Translations under genes and position numbers: made by a program
Assembly (NCBI GenBank): GCA_946415755.1
Contig: CAMKTS010000006.1
Span: 1 to 64,000 of the forward strand
Direction of reading: 5' to 3'
Source: an uncultured Prevotella sp.
GTDB lineage: Bacteria; Bacteroidota; Bacteroidia; Bacteroidales; Bacteroidaceae
DNA: 64,000 nt
In this document: positions 1 through 8,424 of the stretch, in pieces
How positions within the stretch are numbered: the first letter of the stretch is position 1
Layout: every line of letters starts with the position of its first letter
The notes under the pieces: model-generated
What the model was told of the DNA's origin: nothing
Database searches by the model: none
Seen by the model: only the letters and a program-made list of their open reading frames with translations

Positions 1-62
1 GAAAAAATAAAAATCTAAAAATCAATTTCAGTGTCTACTGAAAAGGGGCAGTGCAAAAAGCT

Positions 63-70
63 TACCTTTG
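63..70 (+). promoter_or_regulatory. Candidate -7 box upstream of the AAA ATPase gene
   Basis: TACCTTTG matches the Bacteroidetes -7 consensus TAnnTTTG and lies about 80 bases before the ATPase start. No TTTG -33 element is seen at the usual spacing. The leader carries a 15-bp direct repeat, CCTTGATTTCGTGTA, at 72-86 and 106-120, with a weaker third copy just before the start codon. Confidence 0.4.
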
Positions 71-148
71 CCCTTGATTTCGTGTAGAATGAATGGATTA
101 AGCATCCTTGATTTCGTGTAATATTTAGTTCGATCAAACTTTGATTCC

Positions 149-1534
149 GTGATGAAAAGGAAAATATACGACCAGTTGGTCCTGTGGAAAGAGAAGCGTA
201 AGGGCAAGTCGGCCATGATGATAGAAGGTGCCCGACGTGTGGGTAAGAGCTATATCGTGAAGGAGTTTGCCCAAAAAGAATATAAGAGCTATATCCTGAT
301 TGACTTCTTCAAGGTGGGCGATGATATCAAAGATCTGTTCAAGAACTACAAGGATAATCTCGACATGCTTTTCACCTATCTGAGCACCTATTTCTCCACC
401 AAACTCTATCCACGTGAATCCATCATCGTGTTCGACGAGATAGAATTCTGTCCTGCTGCTCGTGCTGCCATCAAGTATTTGATAGAGGATGGACGCTACG
501 ACTACTTGGAAACAGGTTCGCTGCTGGGTATGAAGATGAGCACGAAGAAAAAGCGGAAAAAGGATGAGAAGAAAGAGGACTATCTGGTGCCTTCGGAAGA
601 AGAGAGCATCGTGATGCATCCCATGGACTTCGAGGAGTTCCTTTGGGCAATGGGTGAAGAGTCGCTAATGGACTTTATTCGCATGAAGTTCGCAGCCAAA
701 GAGCCTGTAGGTCAATCGATGCATCGCAAAATCATGGATTACTTCCGTCTCTATATGATTATCGGCGGTATGCCGCAGGCCATTCTTGAATATCTGGATA
801 GCAAGTCGTTTGGAGATGTGGACCGAGTGAAGCGACAGATTCTCAACCTCTACAATAATTGTATCGACCAGTATGCCGGAGTGCATACACCAAAGGTAAG
901 AGCTATCTACGAAGCCATTCCTGGTCAGTTACAGCTCCATGAACACAAATTCCATTTGGCCGATCTGAACAAGGACGCTCGCTTCCGTGACTATGACAGT
1001 TCTTTCTATTGGTTGCGTGATGCCAAGATGGTGAACCTTGCCTTCAACACGACTGAGCCCAGCATCGGCTTGGGTCTCAAGCAGAAGGACAACGCTCTGA
1101 AATGCTACATGAACGACACGGGCCTGATGATCAGTCACGCCTTTGACGAGCGGGGAATCGTCTCTGAACAGCTTTACCAGAAAATTCTCAAAGACAAGCT
1201 GGAGGTCAATGCAGGCATGCTGATGGAGAATATCGTGGCACAGATGCTCGTGGCTAATGGCTGCAAACTATTTTTCTACTCCAACCCGTCGCGCGAAAAC
1301 AAAGAGGACCGCATGGAGATTGACTTCCTCATTGCGAAAAGCAAGATTACCAGCCGACATAACATATCACCCATCGAGGTGAAGTCATCAACAGGGTTCA
1401 CTACCGTCTCACTGGAGAAGTGCATCAAGAAGTACGCCACTCATCTGGCGCAATCCTATATTGTTCACACTGGCGATGTAGAACAGGACGGAGCTTATCT
1501 ATACATTCCTCTATATATGGTGCCATGTCTTTAA
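149..1534 (+). CDS. AAA-family ATPase with DUF4143-type C-terminus
   Basis: This 461-residue protein has a Walker A motif GARRVGKS at residues 27-34 and a Walker B-like stretch IIVFDEIEF near residue 95. The C-terminal part contains EIDFLI followed by PIEVKSS, which resembles the PD-(D/E)XK-like end of AAA_14/DUF4143 proteins. The length fits that family. The cellular role of the family is poorly known; members are common in accessory regions of Bacteroidetes. A tandem ATG at the start leaves residue 1 or 2 as the initiator. The gene stands alone, and the neighbouring broken Fic gene suggests accessory DNA. Family assignment is from motifs; a role in defence or DNA metabolism would be only a guess. 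Confidence 0.85.
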   Translation: MMKRKIYDQLVLWKEKRKGKSAMMIEGARRVGKSYIVKEFAQKEYKSYILIDFFKVGDDIKDLFKNYKDNLDMLFTYLSTYFSTKLYPRESIIVFDEIEFCPAARAAIKYLIEDGRYDYLETGSLLGMKMSTKKKRKKDEKKEDYLVPSEEESIVMHPMDFEEFLWAMGEESLMDFIRMKFAAKEPVGQSMHRKIMDYFRLYMIIGGMPQAILEYLDSKSFGDVDRVKRQILNLYNNCIDQYAGVHTPKVRAIYEAIPGQLQLHEHKFHLADLNKDARFRDYDSSFYWLRDAKMVNLAFNTTEPSIGLGLKQKDNALKCYMNDTGLMISHAFDERGIVSEQLYQKILKDKLEVNAGMLMENIVAQMLVANGCKLFFYSNPSRENKEDRMEIDFLIAKSKITSRHNISPIEVKSSTGFTTVSLEKCIKKYATHLAQSYIVHTGDVEQDGAYLYIPLYMVPCL

Positions 1535-1671
1535 TTCTCATTCCACCAGAACTTACCCAGTTACCCACTTACCCAGTTATGACAAGAAGGTCGTAGAGGT
1601 TATGTAGTTCATATTTTTGAAATGGGTTTGTACCCCTGCATTATAGCCGTCCCCTATCAGGGGACTTTGAT

Positions 1672-2099
1672 TCATTTTATCACTTCCCAATGGCCTCCTT
1701 TGTCTGGACCTACACGGCGGATGATGCCGTCTGCTTGCAGCTTCTTCAGATGCTTGGATACAGCACTGCGGTTGATACCGAGGCTTGCAGCCATTTGGGT
1801 AGAAGTGACTTTGGCATTCCGGAGAATCATGTCCAAGATGGCATCGCGAGTTTTCTGTCCACCTTTTCTGTCTACTTCCACCATTTTCTGTCCACCTTTT
1901 TCTGATGTCGAGGAAATGAATTGGTCGATATCTGCCTCCAGATGCTGACAATGGTGGCGGGCCATGGATGGATGGTCACCAATTCGTAGTGTGCCCAGAA
2001 GCTGAGGTCATAGACAGCAGCAACATCAGCGGGATCGATGGCTTTGCGACGTTGATTCAATTCTTGGCAGAAGGCAGCACCTACAAGGCGATTCAGCAA
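1672..2099 (-). pseudogene. Broken Fic-family gene with C-terminal winged helix
   Basis: Reading leftward from 2099, one frame encodes a Fic-like segment (AVYDLSFWAHYELVTIHPW) that reaches the HPF/W of the Fic motif and then loses the DGNGR. A second frame resumes at MAR and continues through KGGQKT and a helix-turn-helix, ending in DKGGHWEVIK, the usual C-terminus of Fic proteins with a wHTH. The catalytic loop and the following region are therefore deleted and the frame is shifted. The 5' part is missing too: the remnant begins directly beside an inverted repeat at 2109. The winged helix could still be translated as a 97-residue peptide, but it most likely decays with the gene. Intact relatives are AMP-transferases, often toxin-like. 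Confidence 0.75.
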
Positions 2100-2108
2100 T
2101 TCCAGTTC

Positions 2109-2330
2109 TTCACTTTTTCACTTTTTCACTTTGGACATTAAGGTTTCTGACAAAGTGACAACACATGCCTTGTCGGGGTGATGGGGGTGGATAGGGTTGG
2201 GAATGGGAGGTGATCATTTAATTATTATTTTTATTATTATATATTATTATAATAATATATAATAATAAGGATTTTCGCTAAATAAATGCGGAAAATGCTA
2301 ATGTCTAAAGTGAAAAAGTGAAAAAGTGAA
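2109..2330. repeat. Inverted-repeat element with iteron-like arms and AT palindrome
   Basis: The arms 2109-2140 and 2299-2330 are inverted copies that match at 31 of 32 positions. Each arm holds three CACTTTTT-like units. Between them lies a perfect 38-bp A/T palindrome at 2231-2268 and a G-rich stretch near 2177-2210. No coding sequence is seen inside. The architecture resembles a non-autonomous mobile element or a replication-type site. No target-site duplication was recognised. Confidence 0.75.
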
Positions 2331-2369
2331 AAACCTACTGTTTTTTTTGAAAAATAATGGCCCAAAAAC

Positions 2370-2400
2370 TTGCATAATTCAAAAAAAAGTCGTAACTTTG
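2370..2400 (+). promoter_or_regulatory. Promoter of the HU-family gene
   Basis: TTG at 2370-2372, a 20-base spacer and TAACTTTG at 2393-2400 match the Bacteroidetes -33/-7 pattern. The start codon is 218 bases further on, so the transcript has a long leader. That leader contains a hairpin at 2427-2442 (GGGGTT/AACCCC) inside an outer stem GGGCT/AGCCC, a purine-rich run, and a near-palindromic stem at 2511-2530. It is either a regulatory 5' UTR or a separate small RNA. Confidence 0.65.
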
Positions 2401-2617
2401 CAACGTTGCAAAAGAGGGCTGAAAACGGGGTTGGCGAACCCCACAGAGAGCCCAATGAAAGGAGAGGACGGAAAGGAGGAGCAGCATAATGAGTAATCGA
2501 AATTAGGCAGCTGGTAATCCGGAATACCAGTCGACTGACGGAGATTAATCAATAGGTAGGACGAAGGAAATTGACCAAGGAGAAGGACATGAAAAACAAT
2601 CAAATCAAAAAGTTTTC

Positions 2618-3058
2618 ATGGCAAAGTATCGTCTTTACAAGAACAACAACCGAAAGTCTGCCGGTTACGGCAAGTATTACGCCAAGAAGGCCGCCGAGGG
2701 CATGGTGGACATGAGCGGGCTGATAGCCCACATGGCTGGTCACAACTCGGCATTCTCGAAGGGTGTCATCACCGGTGTGCTGGCCGACCTGGTGGAGTGT
2801 GTGCGTGAGCTGGCCTACGAGGGCAAGTCGGTGAAGATTGACAACCTGGGCATCTTCCGCGTGTCGATGAAGTCGAAGGGTGTGGAGGACGCCAAGGAGT
2901 TCTCGGCATCGACCGACATCACGTCGAAGTGGCAGGTGCGCCCCACGGGCGAGTGTGTGACCAAGGCTATCGGTGTGACCCGTGCCGGAGGTGCCATGCT
3001 GACCTGGGAGGAGGACAACGACTACACCAGTCCGCGCAGCGAAACCCCGGAGCCCTAA
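2618..3058 (+). CDS. HU-family DNA-binding protein
   Basis: A 146-residue protein of the HU-related type found in Bacteroidetes. The central region (about residues 30-110) has the HU fold signature, with a conserved LAYEGKSVKIDNLGIFRVS segment, but it lacks the simple 90-residue layout of classical HU and ends in an acidic tail. Such proteins bind DNA with low specificity. In Bacteroidales they often sit in small mobile or semi-mobile clusters with VirE-like proteins and amidases; none of those partners is present here, so the gene may be the survivor of such a cluster (inference). It has its own promoter and a strong terminator, so it is a single-gene unit. Confidence 0.85.
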   Translation: MAKYRLYKNNNRKSAGYGKYYAKKAAEGMVDMSGLIAHMAGHNSAFSKGVITGVLADLVECVRELAYEGKSVKIDNLGIFRVSMKSKGVEDAKEFSASTDITSKWQVRPTGECVTKAIGVTRAGGAMLTWEEDNDYTSPRSETPEP

Positions 3059-3065
3059 AGCGAAG

Positions 3066-3095
3066 TTCTTAAGCCTCCTTCGGGGGGCTTAAGAA
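3066..3095 (+). terminator. UUCG-capped intrinsic terminator after the HU gene
   Basis: TTCTTAAGCCTCC pairs with GGGGGCTTAAGAA over 13 bp (one G-U pair) around a TTCG loop, eight bases after the HU stop codon. No long T run follows, so stability must come from the stem. Confidence 0.7.
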
Positions 3096-3181
3096 TTAAG
3101 AATTGAAAATTAAAAATTATGATTAGCGAAAGCGCGAAAAGACATTGAACATTGAAGAAAGCTATGTTGAAGTACACAGTA

Positions 3182-3223
3182 GGGTCGGTTCCGCTGTGTA
3201 CTGGGTCGGTTCCGCTGTGTACT
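3182..3223 (+). repeat. Two tandem copies of a 21-bp unit
   Basis: The unit beginning GGGTCGGTTCCGCTGTG occurs twice head to tail at 3182-3202 and 3203-3223, in the gap between the HU and malQ genes. No function is evident. Confidence 0.8.
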
Positions 3224-3233
3224 CACATGAAAT

Positions 3234-3275
3234 CTCCCGCTTCCGGCGTAAACACGCGGAAAGCGGGAGTTTTCT
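3234..3275. terminator. Hairpin between HU and malQ
   Basis: CTCCCGCTTCCGGCGT and ACGCGGAAAGCGGGAG form a strong imperfect stem at 3234-3269, followed on the plus strand by TTTTCTTCT. It lies 30 bases past the malQ stop on the other strand and may stop transcription from both sides, though the minus-strand T run is poor. Confidence 0.55.
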
Positions 3276-3299
3276 TCTATTTCATTTGATTACCCTCGC

Positions 3300-5753
3300 C
3301 TACTTTCTTCCGCTCTGGCTGATCAGGGTGCGGACGGTTTCGTTGAAGTCGTCTTCCTGTATCAGCTGCTCGATGGTGAGGTGCATGCGGTAGCGCCAGT
3401 AGTGGCGGGGATTGGCAGGGATGTTGATACGCTCGGCGTTCTGGTCGGGCAGACGGAGGCGCTCGTCGATGGAGAGCCAGTCTTGCAGCGACAGCAGACA
3501 GAGCATGCTGGGCGAGGTGAGCTGTCGGCTCACAATGTCTTTGGCAAGCCAGCCTGGCAGGGGGTGAGGGGCATCGCCGCCACGGCGCAGGGGACCGTTG
3601 TAGTAGGCCTGCGTCTGCTCGTTGTCCTCGTCCCACCACTGGCGGAGGGTCGGCATGTCGTGGGTGGAGAAGGTACACACCGAGCGGTAGGGGTTGTGCG
3701 ACAGCTTGCCGAAGCGGACGCTGGGGTCCTTGGGCATGGTCTGGATTTCGAGGGACAGGATGCGCAGCTCGTTCATCACCCACGACACGCAGTCGGGCAC
3801 CATGCCGAGGTCTTCGGCACATACCAGCATGCGGGTGGCCTGGGTGAGCAGGGGCAGCTTCTTCATCGCCTCCTGATACCAGAAGTGGTTGTTGCGACGG
3901 TAGAAGTAGTCGTTGTACAGACGGTTGAAGTTAGACTTCTCACTGTCGTTGAGCTGATTGTAGGCATCCTGGAACTGTACGGCAATACGCGGATGCCAGC
4001 GGTCGCTGCGCTTGTGGTCGACGAGGAACAGGCCCTCGCGGAACGGTACGCCGTAGGATTCTATCTCCTCAAGGCTCATTCCCAGGGCCGGGGCGAACTG
4101 TCCCATCAGTCCCGACTTCTCAGGCACGGGAATCTCCCAGATACGGAAGAAGCCCAGCACGTGGTCGATGCGGTAGGCATCGAAGAACTGTGCCATCTTG
4201 CGGAAGCGGCGCACCCACCAGGAGCAGCCGTCCTTGAGCATCTCGTCCCAGTTGTAGGTGGGGAAGCCCCAGTTCTGTCCGTCGGCAGAGAACGGGTCGG
4301 GCGGTGCTCCGGCCTGTCCGTTCAGGTTGAAGTATTTCGGCTCTACCCAGGCTTCCACGCCGTCGCGTGAGATACCGATGGGGATGTCGCCCTTGAGGAT
4401 GATACGGTGCTGGCGGGCGTACTCATGGGCGGCATGCATCTGCTGGTCGAGGTTGTACTGTACGAAGTACCAGAAGTCGAGCACTTTCTGGATGTCGGGA
4501 GTGGGATGTGCGACAAGGGCCTTCACGGTAGCCTCCTTGGGCCATTCGCTGAAGACGGCAGTACCGTACTGGTCGCGATAGTAGCAGAAGGCGGCATAGG
4601 GGACGAGCCACTCCTTATTGTCTTCGTAGAACTGCTTGAAGCTGGCGCGCCGCTTGACATTGTTCCACTCCTGGGCGAACAGGTCGCGCAGATAGTCGAT
4701 CTTGGCGGCAAACATCCGCTCATAGTCTATCTGCGGCAGGGCATTCAGCTCCTGGCGAAGGGCCTCGTATTTCTGCCTTAATGTTTCATCTTTTAGCTCC
4801 GGCAGCTGACGGAAGTCCGTATACTGCGGGTGCAGGGCATAGATGCTGATGGAGTTGTAGGGATAGCTGTCCTGCCAGCTGCGCGTCATATTGGTATCAT
4901 TGATGGGCAGCACCTGGATGATGCGCTGCTGCGTCTTCGCTGCCCAGTCGATCATCAGCTTCAGGTCGCCAAAGTCACCGACTCCGAAGCTGCCTTCACT
5001 ACGCAGGGAGAAAATGGGCACCACGGTACCGGCTCCCTTCCACGGATAGAGGGGGAAGTAGGCCTGCGACAGCTCGTAGACCACCACCTCGTTGTCGCTG
5101 ATCTCCGGCAGGTCGATGCTACGGTTGGAGGACTGCTCCCACAGCGGCGACTCGATGCCGTCGATCATGACGATGAACTTAAACTCGAAACGTCCGACGG
5201 GCAGCTGGGCGGCATCTAAGCTGACCACCCACTCGTGGCACTCGTGCTCAGCCATGGTTAGGGCCTGCTTGGCATCCCAGCCGCCGAGCGACTGCGGCTC
5301 TCCCACTACGGCCAGCCGCTGACCTATACGGAGCTGCGGGGCACGGACCTTCAGGCGCACCGTGCGCAGGTATTCCGACTTGATGCTCAGCTCGCGCTTG
5401 CGGGCCATCACGCAGTCGGTAAAGGCAGAGCTATAGAGATAGGCATCCTCCGGAATGTCTATCCAATGGTCGTAGACCGTATACCGCGATGCTTTCTGGG
5501 CGGCAAATTCCAGACGGTGGGGTTCCACCAACCACTCGTGGCGCACTTCTTCCTCGCCACGTCGAACACTGTAGTAATAGTCGATAAACGTACCAGCCTT
5601 CATGGCTTTGGTCAGTTCGCAGTACCAATGCAAGCCGTCGAGCGTAGACATCTTATGCTGCGAGACTTTCCCCGTTGCTTCCTCAGGAAGGATGTTCAAC
5701 ATCAAATCTTCACCGAAGGTGGTCTGATACTCAAGGTTAAAAAGTAATTTCAT
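3300..5753 (-). CDS. malQ: 4-alpha-glucanotransferase with tandem CBM20 domains
   Basis: This enzyme transfers alpha-1,4-glucan chains between maltooligosaccharides and releases glucose in the cytoplasm. The protein is 817 residues from MKLLFNLEY; an upstream in-frame ATG at 5849 would lie inside the transporter gene and was not chosen. Residues 1-110 and about 125-230 look like two CBM20 starch-binding domains (the second has GGWDAKQAL), followed by a GH77 catalytic domain. GH77 signatures include YRIDHVLGFFRIWEIP, CAEDLGMVPDCV and FSTHDMPTLRQWW. No signal peptide is seen. It is the last gene of the leftward lacI-transporter-malQ operon, 31 bases after the transporter, so it should process the imported maltodextrins. 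Confidence 0.95.
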   Translation of the reverse strand: MKLLFNLEYQTTFGEDLMLNILPEEATGKVSQHKMSTLDGLHWYCELTKAMKAGTFIDYYYSVRRGEEEVRHEWLVEPHRLEFAAQKASRYTVYDHWIDIPEDAYLYSSAFTDCVMARKRELSIKSEYLRTVRLKVRAPQLRIGQRLAVVGEPQSLGGWDAKQALTMAEHECHEWVVSLDAAQLPVGRFEFKFIVMIDGIESPLWEQSSNRSIDLPEISDNEVVVYELSQAYFPLYPWKGAGTVVPIFSLRSEGSFGVGDFGDLKLMIDWAAKTQQRIIQVLPINDTNMTRSWQDSYPYNSISIYALHPQYTDFRQLPELKDETLRQKYEALRQELNALPQIDYERMFAAKIDYLRDLFAQEWNNVKRRASFKQFYEDNKEWLVPYAAFCYYRDQYGTAVFSEWPKEATVKALVAHPTPDIQKVLDFWYFVQYNLDQQMHAAHEYARQHRIILKGDIPIGISRDGVEAWVEPKYFNLNGQAGAPPDPFSADGQNWGFPTYNWDEMLKDGCSWWVRRFRKMAQFFDAYRIDHVLGFFRIWEIPVPEKSGLMGQFAPALGMSLEEIESYGVPFREGLFLVDHKRSDRWHPRIAVQFQDAYNQLNDSEKSNFNRLYNDYFYRRNNHFWYQEAMKKLPLLTQATRMLVCAEDLGMVPDCVSWVMNELRILSLEIQTMPKDPSVRFGKLSHNPYRSVCTFSTHDMPTLRQWWDEDNEQTQAYYNGPLRRGGDAPHPLPGWLAKDIVSRQLTSPSMLCLLSLQDWLSIDERLRLPDQNAERINIPANPRHYWRYRMHLTIEQLIQEDDFNETVRTLISQSGRK

Positions 5754-5784
5754 AGATAGTATGTTTATAGTTAGCATCTTTTTC

Positions 5785-7086
5785 CTATTTCTTATCCTTG
5801 ATAACCGTGACACACAGCGCGCCGATGATAAGCAGTACACTGGCCACAATCATCATGGTGTACTGGTGGTGGCCCACCATCGACAGGACGAGGCCGCCAC
5901 ACAGGGCTGCAACAATCTGAGGGATACAGATGGTGCCGTTGAACAGGCCGAGATAGGCTCCCATGTGACCGTAGCCCTGGAGGGCATTGGTGACAAACGT
6001 GAACGGCATGGCCAGCATGGCAGCCCATGCACAGCCGATGAGCAGGAAGGGGATGAACTGCAGGTACTGGTCGTGGAGGAAGGGAACCATGGCAAAGCCG
6101 ATGCCACCGATGACGAGGCTGACGGCGTAGGCCAGCTTGGTATTCTTAAACTGCGGCAGCACGGCAGCCCAGACAACGGAGCCGATGGCCTGAACGGCGA
6201 AGAGGATGCCCGTCCAGTTGCCGGCCATCTGGAAGGGTTCGCTCACGGGGTCGGTAGTATTCCATACCGTCTCGGCAATGGCACCGGTGGTATAGTTCCA
6301 CATATACAGGAATGCCGCCCAGCAGAAAAACTGCACGAGGCCTACCTTCCAGAAGGTGGAGGGGGCGTTCTTCAGCAGGGTGATCCAATTGGCACTCTCT
6401 TCCTTCTCCTCCGAGACGGGGTTGTACTCGGCATACTCCTGCGGGTTCCACTCCTTCACCTTCGACGTCGTATAGATGACGCAGAGGATGAGGATGGCGG
6501 CACCGATGTAGAACGACCAGATGACGCTATCGGGGATGACACCCTTCTCGGCAACATTGCTGATACCTATCCACGTCAGTACGAAAGGGAACACGAAGCC
6601 CACCACCGAACCGGCATTGCACAGGAACGACTGGATACTGTATGCCTTGGCCTTCTGCTCTTCGTTCACCATGTCGCCCACCATCATCTTGAAGGGCTGC
6701 ATGGCCATGTTAATACTGGTATCGAGGAACATCAGCGCTACCAGTCCGAAGAGCATGGCGGCACTCACCGTCAGGCCAAAGGAACCGCTGTTGGGCAACA
6801 GGCACATCACAAGGACGGCAACGGTGGCCCCTATAAATAAATAAGGTATACGACGGCCGAAGCGCGTCCACGTCTTGTCACTCAGCGTACCCACAATGGG
6901 CTGTACCAGGATACCCATCAGCGGCGGCAGTATCCAGAAATAACTCAGGTTGTGAGGGTCGGCACCCAACGTGGCGAAGATGCGTGAGATGTTAGCACTC
7001 TGCAGCGCATAGGCTATCTGCACTCCAAAGAATCCGAAACTCAGATTCCACAAACTCCAGAACGGAAGATTCGGTTTTGTTTTCAT
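5785..7086 (-). CDS. MFS sugar transporter, likely maltose/maltodextrin
   Basis: A 433-residue membrane protein with about 12 hydrophobic segments. The motif GTLSDKTWTRFGRRIPYLFIGA between early helices is typical of the GPH/SLC45-like branch of the major facilitator superfamily. Start MKTKPNLPFW at 7086 is preferred over an upstream ATG, because the upstream extension is charged, low-complexity and not transporter-like. The position between a LacI-type regulator and malQ suggests inner-membrane uptake of maltose or short maltooligosaccharides released by the surface Sus system. Substrate is inferred from context only; family assignment is firm. Confidence 0.88.
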   Translation of the reverse strand: MKTKPNLPFWSLWNLSFGFFGVQIAYALQSANISRIFATLGADPHNLSYFWILPPLMGILVQPIVGTLSDKTWTRFGRRIPYLFIGATVAVLVMCLLPNSGSFGLTVSAAMLFGLVALMFLDTSINMAMQPFKMMVGDMVNEEQKAKAYSIQSFLCNAGSVVGFVFPFVLTWIGISNVAEKGVIPDSVIWSFYIGAAILILCVIYTTSKVKEWNPQEYAEYNPVSEEKEESANWITLLKNAPSTFWKVGLVQFFCWAAFLYMWNYTTGAIAETVWNTTDPVSEPFQMAGNWTGILFAVQAIGSVVWAAVLPQFKNTKLAYAVSLVIGGIGFAMVPFLHDQYLQFIPFLLIGCAWAAMLAMPFTFVTNALQGYGHMGAYLGLFNGTICIPQIVAALCGGLVLSMVGHHQYTMMIVASVLLIIGALCVTVIKDKK

Positions 7087-7195
7087 ATCGTTATTGTTAG
7101 TTCTTTTAGGTTTTCTTCTAGTCTTTGCTAGTCTCTCTAGTAGCTCAAGTATCTCTAGTCTTTCTAGTTGATCTGGGCGAGCAAGTATCGTCGGG

Positions 7196-8221
7196 CTATT
7201 TTGTCGTCCCCCTGATGACGAGGCGTGTGCGCACCACGCGGCGCACGGCACGGCCTAACGGAATGGCTCCCTCCACATGTCCTATCAGGATGTCGGCAGC
7301 CTCTTCGCCCACCTTCACCCCTCGCTGCTCGACGGTAGTCAGCATCGGGTCGCAGGCGATGGCGCGATAGCCGTTGGTGAAGCCACATATCTGGATGTCG
7401 TCGGGCACCTGGAATCCCATCCGCTTGGCAGTATACATGATGCCGATGGCTGTATCGTCGTTGATGGCGAAGAAACCGTCGGGCGGCACGTCCATCTTCA
7501 GGATTTCCGGTGTAACGGCTTCGGCATCAGCACGGTTGTCGCAGATGCGCATGATGTGCTCGTCGAAAGCCATACCGTGCTTCAGCAGCGCATCCTTGTA
7601 GCCGTTGAAACGGTTCTTGGAGATCTCCAGCGTCATGGGCGACCCGTAGAAGGCAATGCGGCGGCAACCGTTCTCTATCAGGTACGACACGGCATTGTAG
7701 GCTCCCATATAGTCGTCGACCACTACCCTACTGGCATTGACTCCCGTACAGATACGGTCGTAGAACACCAGCGGCAGTCCGGCATCCATCAGCCGCTGGA
7801 AATGGTCGTACTGCTGCGTGTCCTTGGCCTGCGAGACAATGATGCCGCACACCTTGTTCTCGTAGAACGACTGACAGATGCGCACCTCGCGCTCATAGTT
7901 CTCCTGACTGGTGGCTACCAGCAGCCGATAGCCCTGCGAGGTGGCCTCCTCCTCGATGCCGCTCAACACGGAGGCGAAATAATAATGTACGAAGTTGGGC
8001 ACGATGACCCCTATCAGCTTCTGCGGCTTCACCTTCGAATTGCGCAGCGACTCGGCTATCAGGTTCGGCGTGAAGTTGTGCTCCCGTGCATACTGCTGTA
8101 TCAGCTGCCGACGCTCCAAAGAGATGCGCGGCGAGTCCTTCAGTGCCCGCGATACCGTGGCCACGCTGATGCCCAGTTCACGGGCAATATCCTTCATCGT
8201 TATGGGTACATGTTCTGCCAT
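7196..8221 (-). CDS. LacI-family transcriptional regulator of the starch locus
   Basis: Residues 1-60 are a LacI helix-turn-helix (TMKDIARELGISVATVSRALKD) with the hinge helix region, followed by a periplasmic-binding-protein-like sensor domain (LIGVIVPNF to the C-terminus). At 341 residues it is of normal length. It heads the leftward operon with the transporter and malQ. The perfect palindrome AATGCAAACGTTTGCATT lies between it and susC, and two related sites precede the downstream starch genes. All sites lie about 62 bp from the -7 boxes, so it more likely activates than represses, probably in response to a maltooligosaccharide (inference). It is not a SusR-type membrane-bound sensor. Its -7 box ends only seven bases before the start codon. 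Confidence 0.93.
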   Translation of the reverse strand: MAEHVPITMKDIARELGISVATVSRALKDSPRISLERRQLIQQYAREHNFTPNLIAESLRNSKVKPQKLIGVIVPNFVHYYFASVLSGIEEEATSQGYRLLVATSQENYEREVRICQSFYENKVCGIIVSQAKDTQQYDHFQRLMDAGLPLVFYDRICTGVNASRVVVDDYMGAYNAVSYLIENGCRRIAFYGSPMTLEISKNRFNGYKDALLKHGMAFDEHIMRICDNRADAEAVTPEILKMDVPPDGFFAINDDTAIGIMYTAKRMGFQVPDDIQICGFTNGYRAIACDPMLTTVEQRGVKVGEEAADILIGHVEGAIPLGRAVRRVVRTRLVIRGTTK

Positions 8222-8228
8222 CTGACTG

Positions 8229-8236
8229 CAAATTTA
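8229..8236 (-). promoter_or_regulatory. -7 box of the lacI-transporter-malQ operon
   Basis: On the minus strand this reads TAAATTTG, matching TAnnTTTG. It ends seven bases before the lacI ATG, so the message would be nearly leaderless. No TTTG is found at the -33 position. Its first T is 61.5 bp from the centre of the operator at 8289-8306. Confidence 0.6.
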
Positions 8237-8288
8237 GAGAAAACTTCGCTTCGTTGTCCTCATACCTCCCACATTTATAAGAAGTGTT

Positions 8289-8306
8289 AATGCAAACGTT
8301 TGCATT
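8289..8306. promoter_or_regulatory. Palindromic LacI-family operator between lacI and susC
   Basis: AATGCAAACGTTTGCATT is a perfect 18-bp palindrome with the central CG typical of LacI-family operators. It lies midway between the divergent -7 boxes, 61.5 bp from the leftward one and 62.5 bp from the rightward one. Confidence 0.85.
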
Positions 8307-8359
8307 ATCCTTGTAACGGTTTTAACCCGAAAAAAGTATTAACGAATCGAAACAATTTA

Positions 8360-8367
8360 TATTTTTG
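8360..8367 (+). promoter_or_regulatory. -7 box of the susC operon
   Basis: TATTTTTG matches TAnnTTTG about 58 bases before the susC start. A -33 TTTG is absent, which fits an activator-dependent promoter. Confidence 0.65.
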
Positions 8368-8424
8368 CAGTAGCTTACGCAGTGTAACCATATAACTAGA
8401 TAAAACACTAACTTTAAAAATGAA

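Noticed and set aside
5761..6840. Long open frame opposite the sugar transporter
   Set aside because: It is the antisense of a clear MFS gene, with His/Gly-rich low-information sequence typical of shadow frames in GC-rich DNA.
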